Source: Corella eumyota (lineage: Eukaryota; Chordata; Ascidiacea; Phlebobranchia; Corellidae). Taken from it: DNA of 64,000 nucleotides. Location: positions 8,254,501 to 8,318,500 of the forward strand of contig OY720097.1 of NCBI GenBank assembly GCA_963082875.1. Direction: 5' to 3'. The translations under genes were made by a program, and so were the position numbers. Under the pieces are notes generated by a model that saw only the letters and a list, made by a program, of their open reading frames with translations, ran no database searches and had not been told where the DNA came from. The first letter of the stretch is position 1. Each line of letters begins with the position of its first letter. Below, piece after piece: positions 29,401 to 44,400 of this stretch.

Positions 29401-32400
29401 TAAAGCTATGTAAATTCTAAACGCAAGTTATGGTAATTAACCTACGTACTGTAATGTCAATGTGTTTTACCTTATCAATGCTGCTATGTGTTCTTGGCCC
29501 AGAAAATCATGGTCAACATTTACACTTTCAAGGTCGACGGGAAATGCTCCCACTGTAATTAAAGGATTTTATTGAAAATAGATAAATTCATTTATAAAAT
29601 AATAATGTCCAAGCCTGTACCAGCACAAATGTAGCAATTTTAGATGCACATACCTTCGTATAAATGAGCGTATTGGGGAAATCCTGCGGCGCGTAGCCAT
29701 TTGCATACGTCCGCCGCTTGTCTTTCTGTCGCAAAAAATAACGATTTTTAATTAGGAATTTCCACTTGATATAACGGATAATGTTTTAATGTAATTACAT
29801 GTTTGCTTGAGACAGTTAATTAAACAAAATGGCCATCTGCAACATGTGTCATAGAAAAAGGCTTTGGCTGGTATTATTTTAGTCTTAACATACTTATTTT
29901 TGTCTGCAAGAATTAGACCACAAAGTATTTTAAAAAACTTGTTAATTAAAGTAAACTAAGAAAGTTATTGTGTATATATTAAAACAAATAATAATTCTTA
30001 TAAACCAATGCATTCAGTTTTGTTAAAACACAATGTCAGAGTTGTTTATATTTTTTTTTAGAAAAATAATTACTTGTTTAGATTTTAAATATCTTATTAA
30101 AAATTATATTGTCGATAATAACTTAAGCTGTATATTTAACATTTAATATTCTCGTTTTTGTTATGACTTTTCACGTAAAAACAATAAACATTAACGTTGT
30201 TATGAATTTAAATAAGGCGAAAACTACATTTCTTATGAGGAACCAATTAAAACAGAAAAATATGAGAGAAAACAAAAATAACGACCACATAATTGCCTTT
30301 TTTCCTAAATTATGCCGCATATATTGTCTCCTTTTAATCAGTTTCACTGATCTATCCATTTAGACGTTCGCAATATTATAATCTAAATTTAATGTTAAAA
30401 GTCAATTTGGGATCACTTTGCAAAAAACAACACTGCCATATATAGCCCCAACCTATATGCAATGGAATTGTTACTTGTATCATTTTGCGTTATCAAACTT
30501 TTAAAAGACGATATTTATCGCATTTTTCCAAAAAATATCAAAACGCTCACTCAATTTTTATCTGGACTAAATAAAGAAAAGGCAGTGTTGTTTTATCCTT
30601 AAAATTAGTCACCCCTCGTTAGATTATTACAAAACCTTTTAGCTCCGTGTTTTGGTCATATCGCAAATAACAACAACAAAATTTTGGTTTCGATTGTTTA
30701 ACGATAAATAAAGTTTTACTACAACAATGTACGTACTAAAGATAACAGAATTCCATTAATTTTATCAGATAAACTTTTCTTAATAACAAAAAATTACATT
30801 TTTCGTCATAAAAAAATTGTTACGAAATTCTGCGCATAATAGCCACAGCGTTACAAATAATCTATAATATTTTTAAGAGTTATTTTATGTATTAAACATG
30901 TAATGAAATTTAATATGGATTAATAAGGCCTTAGAGGTAAACAGTATCATAATTCTCCCAGCTAAAAACACCTTAAAAACTTTTACAAGAAATAGGATTC
31001 CTGTAAAATAACTGTTTATCGTTCAGTTTAGGTATTAAATCGGCTTTATTAAAATTTTTAAAATGATATAAAATAGGAGAAATTTAAAAAATAGAAGCAA
31101 TAACAAAATACTTTATTTACAACTTTATATGATGACTTGATTTAAAAAAATTATATTTTTGTTAAAAAATTTAAAACAGGAATATTAATCTTTTACAAAA
31201 CAATATTTAAAAGATCATTACCTCGAAGTTAAACAAAAATCACCAATTCATGAGATTAGGTTGCAACTTATGCTAATACAAATCTATTTATTCACAGAGT
31301 GGTGAGAAAATAAGAACAAATTAAGAATCTTAAATCCATATTAAAAAGCCATTCATAGGCGTGTTGTGATAAGGTTATTAAAAACGTGGTTTAAAATATA
31401 GGCTTGACCATGATTGCTTCAATGATAAAAACAACAAAAAACCTAAAACTCAGAATGCCAACAATGGATAAAAATCTTAGACATGAGCCATAAGCTCAAA
31501 ATTATCGCTACAAAGTGGCAGGCAGTCCACGTTTTTTGTTGATCCTTACAAATATCTGATATTGAAGGAATTTTCTCCTGTAATTAACTTTGCAGTCAAG
31601 TGGATAAAATCTCTTAAAACAATTCGATTTTTTCTCCATATCACTTGACTGCAAAATTTACTTAGCCACAACGAGACATAGATAGTCGACAGGTGTATTA
31701 CTATTTTCTTCTACTTTAACTTTCATCTTGACCGAATACAAATAGCATTACGTTATTTGATTTGACGTAATGAAAGTGACATCACAATACAAGTAATCTT
31801 AATTAAAGTAATTTGTTATGTGATCAGAGGCCAAATTAAACTCGAGTATTTGTTTAAAAAACTTACAACCGCGGTCAAATGATTTTAAAAGAAAAATAGG
31901 AATATTTTAATTAGATTGAAGTGGCTTTATTTTTAGAGACCGGTTGTTAAAATTCGATAATTACTATGAAAAGAATAACCACTAAAATCTACTAAAAAAG
32001 TAAACAAAACCAAATAGAAGTATTATATTGAAAAAAAGTCCTAAAAACTGATTTTAAAAATGCATTACGTTATCATTTCGAATAGGATTCGTAGTAATAA
32101 CAACACGTGTTAAGCGCAGTGACGTAGCCTATATAAAACGTGTGCCACACGCAACTAACTATCCACTTTTTTGCTCGATTTAATAACAAACCAGATAAAA
32201 ATTTGCCTTGATTTAGACATGAATAGAGCAAATAGGTCACGAACTATGATCGTAAAAAGCGATATGGCCTAAAAACGGTTCGTTCCTAACCGCACCTTTT
32301 AGATTGGAGTTTACTTTGTTTGTAGTGAGGAAATAATAGCACAACACAATTGCAGGAAGTAAAAAAGAACTTTAAGATAGGACCACAAAATTACATCCTT

Positions 32401-35400
32401 ATTTTAATTTTTTCATAAAAGCAAGCAAATTTTTAACGTTATGTAATGAAAAAATGACGGCGTTTTTATTACAATGCTTTTCAGTTTTATGTTGGTCGGT
32501 GGGTTTTGGTTAGACAAAAATACAATATCTTACGATTTCTATCTCGCTGCGGTGCGCCGTTCAATTATAGGATTTCTGTGATACCCATCTTAAGTGCAAT
32601 GTGTTTAAAATTTTTAAGACAAGTTCCTGTCTTGCGTTCCATTAAATAAATTGCTTGTTTTTTTTCGATCAAGTGAAATATGACACTTTAAAACAAAAAT
32701 CTCAGGTGGTAAAAAGTTACCAAGAAAAGCATTTACGTAAACAAAAGCAAGTTTTATCAGAAACTTGATCAAAAATATTCCAACGAAAGATTTTGTTTTA
32801 TTAAAATAGTTCAAGATAATTTGTTGAATTTGTGTTTTATAAAACTAAAATAAACATTTAATTTAAACTCAATTTGTATCTGACCAGCCAATATAGCAAA
32901 GTGCCTTTCTTGGCCGCATTAAAATCAAACAATTTAGTTAACAAGTACAGCTCTTTTTCGCCTCTAGCGGTCAATTGGATCCAGAAAAAATCTAAATCAC
33001 TAGCCAATTATAACGTCACCACCACGAACAATATGTTGTAATATAATAAATAATATTAAAAATTTTTTCATAACGTGACGTCAAGAATATTATGTTTATC
33101 AGCTGTGTCATTTATATTTACGTCAAAAATACCCAATTATATTTACTAAAAGTCCACCAACACAAAAACTCGTCAACTCAATCAAAATATTTTATTTTTA
33201 TCTATTGTTTTTACTCGTAATAGAATAAATTACGTCAGAAGGTTTGACGAAATAAAAAAAAATGGGGCAGGTGTCTTTAACAAACAAACAGCACGGTCTT
33301 TTAATTTTTGTCCATCTCAAGTCATTTGCGAGGTTATACCATTGGACATACCGCGCGAATTTTGACGGATTAAATTGTTTTCTAACAAAATTTTTGAGAA
33401 AACAATTTTTTACCACAAACACAAAACAACAAAGTGACTGAGATTGCACGTACTCAAAATCGCAAATAATTTTCGTGGCGTTTAAAAGTAGCCGTAAAAA
33501 TAATTCAACGTCAGAATTAACGTGTTCAAAAATTTTATCGTCTTAGGTTTTTAATTGAGAATTAGCTATGGGATTATTCTTGGTGAATTTACTAAACAAA
33601 CGTTTAACTGGCGACGTCAATTGGTCAAAACCTGACATATTAAATATTGCGAAATTAACCTTTATACCAAAAGTTTCAATTTATCAGGATTAAAATATTT
33701 CTGACAGATTATATTATTACCTAAACATCTTAAATTCCTTTTATTTCATTGACGCATTTGCTAAACCACAGCTCGTAATACGCATTTGTCTTTAGAGTTG
33801 CGTAAATCTTAAGTTATTTTTATAAACGTTAAACGAGGAATTTCCACTTAAAATACATTGTCAAAGACATAATCCAACCCTTACAATTACGTGTATGATC
33901 TTTATGTAAACCGCAACCTATTGTTCATATTTTTAATTAACAAAAACAAATTGTAAACTTTTAGTTGAGTTTGGATATATAATGGAATTCAAAGTTTAAC
34001 CAGAGCTAAAAATCGGAACGGAACTTTTAAAAGAGAACCACTTAAAAAGGATATAGATTAACAAACAACAAACACCGCAAAAAATAAAAAGTCTTGACGT
34101 TAGTTAAATAATTGAAATTGTGCGGTGATTAGTCCACGTGCTTTTGTTCACGTAGCCCGTAGATCAACAGCACTCAAGCTTACTACCCAATTATGACCGT
34201 TGTTTTACTAACATTTGCTAATGACGTCACAAAAAATAATTTTTATCGACTTACGAAGATCGGAATTTTTTTCCTTTATTCTTTTAAAGAAAACTTCCCA
34301 CGAATCTTTGACAGTTTCGCCCCACGACATCACGTTGGATCGCACAGGGAAATCCCCTAACCCGACAGCACTCTGCACCATTCTTCTCCTCTTCCGCAAA
34401 CTTTTGCTCTTCCTCTTCATAGGAGGAACGTCGCTCACAGACACAATCTTTCGCGGAATATTGTTATTTTTTTCTTGGTAGAACTGATCTCCTATTTTGA
34501 CTCGGGTAAGGTCCAAATCCGACCAATTGCGGAGCGACGATAGATCACATGACAACGGCCGCTTTTCAATCGCTTGAAAAACCCGCTCTGGCCGTTTTAT
34601 CACGTGGCCTTTGCCAGTGACGTCACCAGCTGAGTTGGATATAAAAAGTTCCGCTTTAAACAAAGCTAGTTTGTCATAGTCGCTAGGTTTTCGCGGAAGT
34701 TTAAAGGATTCCGCTCTTCGCGGCCTTTGTCTTTTATTCAACTGCTGGCTTCCTGGCGAAAAGCTTATACTTTTCTTCACAGTGGCGCCAGGCATTTTGA
34801 ATTGTAATGTAATATTCGCTTTGTGTTTTTGTTTCAACACTGTGCTTACACCATCTAGCGTTTACGCTAATTTCATTGCCATACGAACTGCTTTAAAATA
34901 AATCGTCAATTTTTACAACACAAAATTCTATGAAACAACTTTGTTAGGTTATTTTGACATAAAAATAAAATAAAACATTTAAAGCTGGTTTTTCTGATCT
35001 ACCTACATATTTATTTTGCAATTTTTATTAGAAGTTTAGTAGCCCATAGATCATAATAAAAAGACATTCCGCCACTTCCTCTATTTACTTATTATGTGAT
35101 ATTTAGGCTAGATGAAAGCTATATTGTACTTGCTTATTAAAAAGAACTGTTTGCTTGCTACCAGTCTAAGGTTATTGGTATTTACATAGAAGATAATATC
35201 TTGTTTGCTGTGCTATAACTTAGCCATGGGAACGCTTGTTTTTTAACCCAAAATTCCTCTAGTACTATAACACTTGTGTGACCTAAAGCCAAGGCCTTAA
35301 AGCAAGCTAATTTCCTAATCACGTTTTTTGCCGAATACGCATCACCATAATTCGATATGCTGTCTAAATATATCGCGACTTTGAACCACGCTTGGCCACT

Positions 35401-38400
35401 ATTACATTATTACAAAGGATGTAAAAACGTATTCAGAGCAAAACAGGATGCTGCCACTCAACCAATCTTCAGTTAACCACAAAATTCTATCGCGCCGCTT
35501 ACTGAATAGCTAGCTAACAACATGCAGTTTATTCAAACGCTCGCCAACAATTGGTAATTTAACATTTTTAACATAACTAAGTTAACCTCTCACGTTCTAA
35601 AGTTTTTTTTAGGCTGACAACATTAACACTAATTCATTCATAATTTTTAGCTGGTCATAAACAGTTAAACAGAAAATCCTGTTACCTGGTTTTATTTTAC
35701 TTGAATACAGAACACACAGGAAGCACTTTATAATTTATAAAACGTAAACTGAATACAGTTACTAACCACATGCTACAAAAATGTTCGCCTCACAACATTT
35801 TGCTAGCTGCAATGCATCGGGATTTTACTATATGTATTATTCATATGGCAATATTCATGACACGACGCTTAAGCTAACAGTTCAAAAGAATAACGCGTCT
35901 GCTTGCACATTTTAAAGATCTACTAACTTTCTCAATGACATTATTTTTTGTTATTTCGTAATAAAAGACAATGTGACTCAATTGGATTTATCAACTTAGT
36001 GAAAGTACACGAAATAAAAGTCCTTAATTGCTAACCTAAACATCAAACATACTTTTTATATCTAAGATTCTATTGTAAAAACAACTTTTTCACTATAGCA
36101 GTATTCTGTGTTTATAAAAGTAAACACATAGTTTCTATATACTCTAAAAACTGTATGTCAGTATGTTATAGCCTCGTACCATATGGCTGCTGTAGCTAGC
36201 CGACTTCCTATAGATTTTACCTTAACGGAAATTATTGAAATACAATAAAACGCGTGTTGCTTGCAGGCCTCTATCGATCTCATGAAGACAATAATGGTCT
36301 ATGTGATGACATTTATCATACAAATTATTCATTACCTTTTTGTATAATTATCTTACGGCTGGGGTCTAATTAAGAAACTCACAATTTGTTTTGGTTAAAA
36401 TCAATATTGAATTTAAAATATATTTTAAAAAATGATTGAAACACAACAGGCACGATTTTTTAACACTTGATATGACTAAACTAAAGATGTAAATTATCTT
36501 AAATTGTCACGTGGTATAGTGTTGTAATACTAGAAAGTGTGCAAAATTCCAAAAATAAACAAAACTCTTACGTAATAGTTTTGATCATGAGATATTTTCA
36601 TACTGACCAAAGTTCCTAAATCCCTAATACCTTACAACACACCTGACAACAGTATTGGCCTAAGACAAATAATCACAATTTTTTCCCGCGTGTTTATCTA
36701 TTGAATAGTTACATTTAACTAAAATGTAAATTAGATTATCGTATATACAAACTGGGACATTATAAGGCATAAAATATAAAGGTTTAAGATATGAAGAGCT
36801 AAATATTAGTTTGCGTATTGTGTATCCGTAACAATAAATCATCAGTCCTACATCCTTTAATATTAACAACAACCACAACAAAATGACGTCACGCCAGAGA
36901 AAAGGCGCGCATGCCATTTATTGTTGATTTCGCAATTCAAATTTTAAAACAGGAAATGCATCAAAACAAATGCGACAGATGCAGTTTGAAGCCATTACTC
37001 CATTTTTGACCTCTTAATATAACGTTCTAGATTACTACATGTATTTAATTATGGAATGGTGCAATAAAAGTAAAGAAACATTTTAAAACTATCTCATGGT
37101 AATAGATGATCATGAAAAACATAAACCCTATTAGGAATTTTGTCACATTGGTTTCAGTTTTCTACGTTATTGCAACAGGGTTATTTTCCTAGAGTAATTT
37201 AATGTATAAATAAATGTTTTCAAAAATATTCCACATAAAGTTTTATTCAAAAATTTTCCAAATAAAAAAATTTTTTTTATAAAGTGTGAGCTATAGTTTA
37301 GTTAAAAAGGTTGTAGAATTAGTTAGGTTTTAAAATATGCCATTAGATATTAGTATATTATTCTAATTTTTTTTGGTTGAAACTGGAAACGCATGGCTTA
37401 GGCAATTAAAAAAACGGTCGGTCAATGAGAAAAATTTGTGAAATATGGTGCGACTCGAACTTGATACCCTTCGGCTCGTAATTCGATAGCATCACTATTA
37501 TTTCACACTACTAGAATCCCGTAATTTTTTTTTTATATCCCATAAAGGATAAGTTTTTAATATTTTTATCGGGTAAGGGTGTGCGGTTTCGAACGTGTCT
37601 GAGCTATCCGTGAACGCCGCGTTCAAGGGCGAATAGTTTGGCGTTGATGCGGCACAAACACGAAACCATTCGGCTCGTAGTCCGACGCCATAACCGGTTT
37701 ACCACACTATCGAACAACCCGCAATAATTAAATATAAAGTAGCCTATGTGAATAGTCTTTCCCTAACGGATAAGAATTTATCTAAACACATTACTCTAGG
37801 TGTCGCTAAATACACCGTTTGTGATCACAAAGTTTATGCCGCAATACAATCGTGTCTTTCAATGCCTTATTAAACAAAAAATATTGACAAAACAAACAAC
37901 AATATTGATCTTTAGTGTCTAATGTAACACATCAATCATTAGTATTGAAGCATTAACGTTTATTAGATTTACTTTGTTATAACATAAACAGTTACCTGCG
38001 ATTTTTGTTTCTCTATCTCTCAAAGCCTAAAAAATAAAATCTTGATTAAACTTAAAAAATAAGTAATGTATATAAATAAATTAATAAAAGCAAACGAGAA
38101 CAACAGCGTAGCGTATGCCAGCTGTTTAATTTTACTCTAACCTTATGTACACACAGGCACAGGTACTAATATATATATAAAGCTCTACATTTCTGTAATT
38201 TGCCTTTATAATAAACTACACCCGGATTATTTTAAAAAGTATGAAAGTCAAAAATATAAAAAAAACTAAAACATATGTTATACTTTTTTATTTAAGTTTA
38301 AAAAAATGCATTTTTAAATATTTTTAAACTGAATAGCTATAGTTATACGCACAATTTGTAAAATTTTTAATGTTTTATAAAAGCAACAAAAAGTAAATAT

Positions 38401-41400
38401 TTTTAAGTTATTTTGGCAATAATCTAAAACAAAATGAATAGTTTTACCCTGTGTATAATCCGAGTTCCATCAGGATGAAAAAGTAATGGAGAATTAGTTG
38501 GTGAAGATGACAACGAACTACTTGGAGAACTCCATGCTGAGACCTCGTAATCATCAGGCTAAAAACAAATAAAATAAACCTAATTAATTAAAACGTAATG
38601 ACCACATAAATAAAATAACATAAGATGTAAACCAGAGATTTTAAGACATCCGGTATTTTAAAATAATTTTAAAATTGTTAGAAAAATTTTACCAAATGAG
38701 AAGAATGTTTGCTTGACAGCGATGCGAACGACGAGGCTCTGCTGTGCTTCGATGACGTCACACCGTTCTGCCGATGGTTGGTGACGTCACCATTGTAAAA
38801 CGAGATACCGTTTGGATCAGGGGTGATCGTAATGGTCGGCGCCTTAAGCATAACGTCATCAGACCTTGTGTGCTTCCTGTGGTAAAGAGCGGCTGAAGAT
38901 GTTGCCTTAGCTGGTTGGGGCTAAAAATATTACAAAAAATAAAGTTTTTTTTCCGAATCAACTAAAAGTGTTTGATTTTTTTTATTAGGAGGGGTGTAAT
39001 ATTTTTACGTGTTTGAGTTATTAGTAAACACCGGGCTTTAGGGCGGGTAGTGTGGCATTGGTTTGGCTCAAACCCAAAACCCACCGACTCAAAGTCCGAT
39101 ACCATGACAAGTTACCGGCTACGAAAAACACATACCAGCTACGAAAAACAACTAAGACTTAAAAAAAAATGTTTGAATATATTTGTAAACAATATGTCGT
39201 AGTGACTGCGTTGGATATTTAATATACCTACCAATTAAGACAAAGCGTTCCGCAGAAATTATTAGGACATAGGAAATTTTAAATATTGTTTTTAAAAAAA
39301 ATAATCTACAAAAAATAAAATTTTTAGTACATTTTTTTAAAATTAAAGATTATATTAACTAAACCTTTTTTTGATTAAAAATTTTTTTTCTAACATTGAC
39401 AGAAAAATACCTTTGTCATACAATGAACCATTCAAACTAAACAAATAAAACCATTACTTTGTCATAAAGCTATAAAGAACATTTATTAAATAACCTGACA
39501 TAAGTATTAAAAATCCAGATTTATATAAACTGGAAAATCCAACCCACAACTTAAATGTTTTTCGCATAGTTTTAAATATTTAAAGTTTAATACGCAAAGC
39601 AATTTACACTGTGGCTTTAAGGCGAAATTTGTAATAAGCTGTCAATAAACTAAAATGTATAAGGCCCACTTGTTCTCCTTTTAACATAAGCAACTTTAAG
39701 TATACTGCTCTGCAAAATTTCGCTTTCAAAATACATGTATTTGTATATATTATTACATGCATTTACTTGACAATATATCACTTTTAAACTTAAGTTGGTT
39801 TAGTCAAATTTCAACTTGTTACTTCTGCCAAACAAATGTTTTGTAATTTGAAAATTCCCCTCTGCGAAGTTATTAGTTTAAGGGTGTACCCGTTAATAAA
39901 AAACTGTATTTCAGTTTTTTTGCCAGACTTCTTAAACATAACATAATGTCAAAGATCAAGAAGTTGCCCAACACTCTTAACCACTAAACTAACAATAACT
40001 AGCGCTAACTACACGCTTGTTACATTCCAAGTAACTTAATTATTAACTTCTACTTGTCGAACCAATTGTTTATGTGAGAATGATGTAACACAGCAAATAG
40101 TAACTGCATAAAAATAATTTTTGACATAATTGAACCTTGTTTACATTTGCGGCCATGCAAAATGACTGCATTAAAAATGCGGGTACGATGTCTAGTATTT
40201 AAAGTATTGGTTTTGTTTATATCTTATCCAATAATTTAATAAACGAAGTTTATGTTTAATGCTATGATTATACTAAATTGGCATCTTCAAGTACTATTTT
40301 ATACAAAAGTGCATTATTTTTACTAAATCGGTTAGCATATAATTTAAGAGCCAAACACTTTCTCTTATTTAAAGTGACATATTGCTATTATAATTCTATT
40401 TTATACCACAACGGTATATCTACTCTTTAATACTAACGACAAAAATCAATACCAGGTTTTACTGTGATATTATAACGTTCACTTCTAATAGCTTAAATCA
40501 AATACATGAAGAACCATAAAGTGAGCGTATAAGATATGACGAGAGCTACAAACGAATAATCAATATTTACTATGTGTAACACTCAACCTTGTTTATTGGT
40601 AAAATCTAATTGTTTAAAGCCAGAATTATTCTTTAAATAACTAGAAACTGGCAAAATTGTTAAGTTAAATCTGTACAAGTCGGGGTAATTTTAAGCAAAA
40701 ACAGTAGTTTTATATTTGTATTATAACAAACGACTTTTAAATTGGACGTTATTTCCAACTATGAAAATTTTGCATAGCACAAAACAAAAATTTAAGATTA
40801 AACGTTTAAATCTAACTAGACCTGAAACTTATAATACTAACTATAACAAATATTAAAAAGTTTAATTAAACTAATTTTGCCTTTTAACCAACTAAAATGC
40901 ATGTCAAGAATATTTTCAAATAATACCTTATTAAATACTGCACTAAATAACGAAAAATCGTAATATTTTCGAATATTAACATCTAGCCTTATGGTACTGA
41001 TGCAATCTAAAACAACCCAGAGTTTTATTATTAAAAAAGAAATGTAAATAATTTGGTTTTCGCGAGTAAACGTTAGTTTGAAAAGTCTAACAAATTAAAT
41101 CAATTTGACGTGAGATAGATTGCTAATAGGTTTTTTCTTCCTGTATTAAAGTACCCTATAAATCGAAATTCTAATTATCTGCCATGTGAACCTAACTAAG
41201 GTTATCTTCCTTTCCGTAATAATAAACAACAATACATTGAGTAACACAAGCAGAAGAGTCTAATTTAACTAAAAAACTTTAATTAACCACTTGCAGCTTT
41301 ACAGCTAAGCAACAGCAATAGTTGACATCTGCAGTTAAGATAAAAATTATACATTTTTTTTTTTTATTACAAATGCCGTAAAACTATTTTCTTATTCCAT

Positions 41401-44400
41401 AAGCTAAAAACTCAAGTTTAATAACACAACCAAAACCACGAAACTTTCTCTGCTGAAAAGAGTAAAATGTTATGAATATAAACGAGAAAATGTTGTTTTT
41501 GAATTTTTTATAGTAACTCCTCTTTATTTCATAGAAAATAATAAACCATGCTTAGTTAAAATAGCGTTTACAAAATTAGAATGCTGCAATATAAAACCAA
41601 CCATTTAAATTCCTATTTAAAGCGTTTATTACAAAAAAACAATTATTTTACCAAATCAAATTTATATTATTTTCGATTTCTATTATTGTAATTTAGAAAC
41701 CTAAATTTAAAACCTGAACATTTTCGTATGTGTTAGTACAGTACCTGGGAAGATATCTCCACTTATAAAATATTTATTGCTTTCACAGATGCCAGATTGT
41801 GTTTTCTTATCACATTTCAATTAAAATTGAAAAACAAAGATCGCTTTTTTATCGCACAAACACTCTTATTTTATTTATTGGAATTAAAACGCCATTGCAT
41901 TTAAAAACCGTAAAAAAATAAATTTAAAAGCACAAATTAACATAAAAACATAAAAAAAAACTTAAAATATTTTCACGAAAAAAATAAAAATAATTTAAGG
42001 CCTTCAATTACAAAAAAGGGCCGCACACTTACCGTTATATTAACAGCAAACAGTTGATTTCGATCTAACGATTTCGACCTTCTTTTTTGCACAAACACTT
42101 TATCTCCCATCATACCGGAAATCTCCGGGGTCAACAAACCGTTAGTTTCCGGGGTCAACAAACCGTGGGAAGAAACGATCGTGTTTCGATGGTTTGAAGT
42201 TTCCAGTAAATCCATTTCGTCGTCGCTTGCAACCACGGTGCCGCTAGAAGCCGCGCTTTCCCTCGATAACGCCGAATCTCGTTTTGAGCCTTCTTCTGTG
42301 GCCTTTAAGAAAGCATGAATAGTCCCGCCTCCAATAGTAAACGGACTTTGCGTGTTATGGTTGCTGTAAACGGAACACTTATGCTGATATTGCGAGAAAT
42401 CAGGTACAAAATTTGGAGGTAGAGAGAGCGTTTTACTTTCAAAGGAAGTATCGTTGATTTCTTGAGTGTCTGAATGATTGTTTGTTAGAGTTGCCGAAAA
42501 GTCATTTTCTGAACCTGAACCTAAAAGTTTTTTAAAAATATATATCATATGGTAACAAAAATTGTTCAACGTTACAATCAAAATTGCCCAATTAAAGACA
42601 TTATGTTTTATTATATTTCTTTAGTGAAAGTGTACCTACAAAAAAGATATAACACCTCTATAAAAACGAAACAATTTTACACAAGAAATGCAACATAAAC
42701 TTACTTTCAACAAGAGCTTCTTCTAAAGCCAGTTCACTTTCTTCAGAAAAAATATCTCCCAATGACGAATAATGAGCTACTGGTGTTAAATCTTCAGTTG
42801 AAATTGCTTTTAGATAAGAAAAAATTTTCAAATCCGATTTCCACTTTCCGATTTCTAAAGTCGATGGTCTCTAAAATTAAAATAAAATGTATTATGTACA
42901 TTTGGTTAAACGTGTTTGTAAAAATTGAATAAAATCTTGAAAAAAATGTTTGACCTAATTTTCAACAGGTATGTGGCCAAAATTAGAATTAAAGAATTTT
43001 TAATATTTTTTTAAAATGTTAAATTTTCAAGTATGCCAATCAAGCGAGACCAGGCCAAATTTTGACGAAATCTGTTAAGGTCCGCTAGACCGGCGGAAAA
43101 TTTCGAAAATATTTTTAAACTTGTACAATTTGTTAAAAATACGACCCTCGCTCTTTTTACTGACGCCAAACCAAAGATAATAAGTATTTTAATGCTATAT
43201 ATAGTTAGGTAAAAATGAAAATGTTTAATGCACGATAAAAACAGCATTTTTTTAAAAATGGGAAGTATAGGTAAAATTTCAAAATACTACGTGTAAAAAA
43301 AAATTATATTTGCATTTCTGTAATTTTTAAACTGCGCTATTAAATCATATCGTTTTAATTTATTAATAAAGCAATTGCCCTTTGGTTGAAATAAAGGTGA
43401 AATATGTTACGTGTGCTGTTGGAATTTGGTTTATTTATAGATAAAGCTCTTGGGACATTGCAATGCGCTATAGGTACTAATATGCATGGGGTATGATATC
43501 CGATAGATTTACTGGCCTTAAAATCCTATAACATAATATAATGCTATTTAGCTTTAACGGTCATCTGAAAAAAAATTAACCAATGGCTGAACTGATTAAC
43601 GGGCTTTCGTGGCATATTTTAAAGCGGACTTTAAAGCTGCACTTAAATTTTGCAATAAATCCTTATTGGCGCTCGTTAAAAAACGCCTAAACAAACAAAT
43701 AGAATGCCCAGCTCATTAAAAAAAAACTCGAACTTATTTAATAAACAACCCCGCTGCGGTAGCGCAACTTTATGGTCAAAAATCAATGATAAAAATTCCA
43801 TTGTGCAGGACATTTAACGACGCCATTGCTACGGGATGACATATAACCAGTCCTGACTTACGACCGTTAGAAATTCCTCAACTATCAAGATTTATATAGG
43901 TCATTGTACATCGCCAGGTCATTGTGTCTAAGGTTACGTATCAGCGATTATTGTATTATACTGCTTACCCACCTTAAGCTAGGGCTGTTATCCGTTCAAT
44001 GATGTAGTATACGGTGTTAAATATCAACAACAAAACACGCGAGTACAATTTCAACAGCCCATAATTAAAGTTGTTTAACAACACGCCTAATTAAATCTCA
44101 ACACACTACAGAAAGCGCGGGAAAAAAGTGTAAAAGATATAACTTTTAAAATAAAACAAAAGTAACTGTTAAAGTAACATTTATTAAATACAAACCAATG
44201 TTAAATAATTTGTTTATGTTAACAAAAATATGTTCTAAAACCTAACCTTTTTTGTGGTACAATCGAATACCCTTTAAGTCTTATATATAAAACCCGATCC
44301 AAATATTTAATGAAAAACAACGTGATCTACATTAATCCCTTGTATATTTTCTAACAAACTAATTACAATAAACTTTACCTTAAAAAATAATTATTCCCGA

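Noticed and set aside
34796-34840. Upstream extension of first exon B
   Set aside because: No ATG in the extension; the open frame begins only with GTG, so 34795 is the start.
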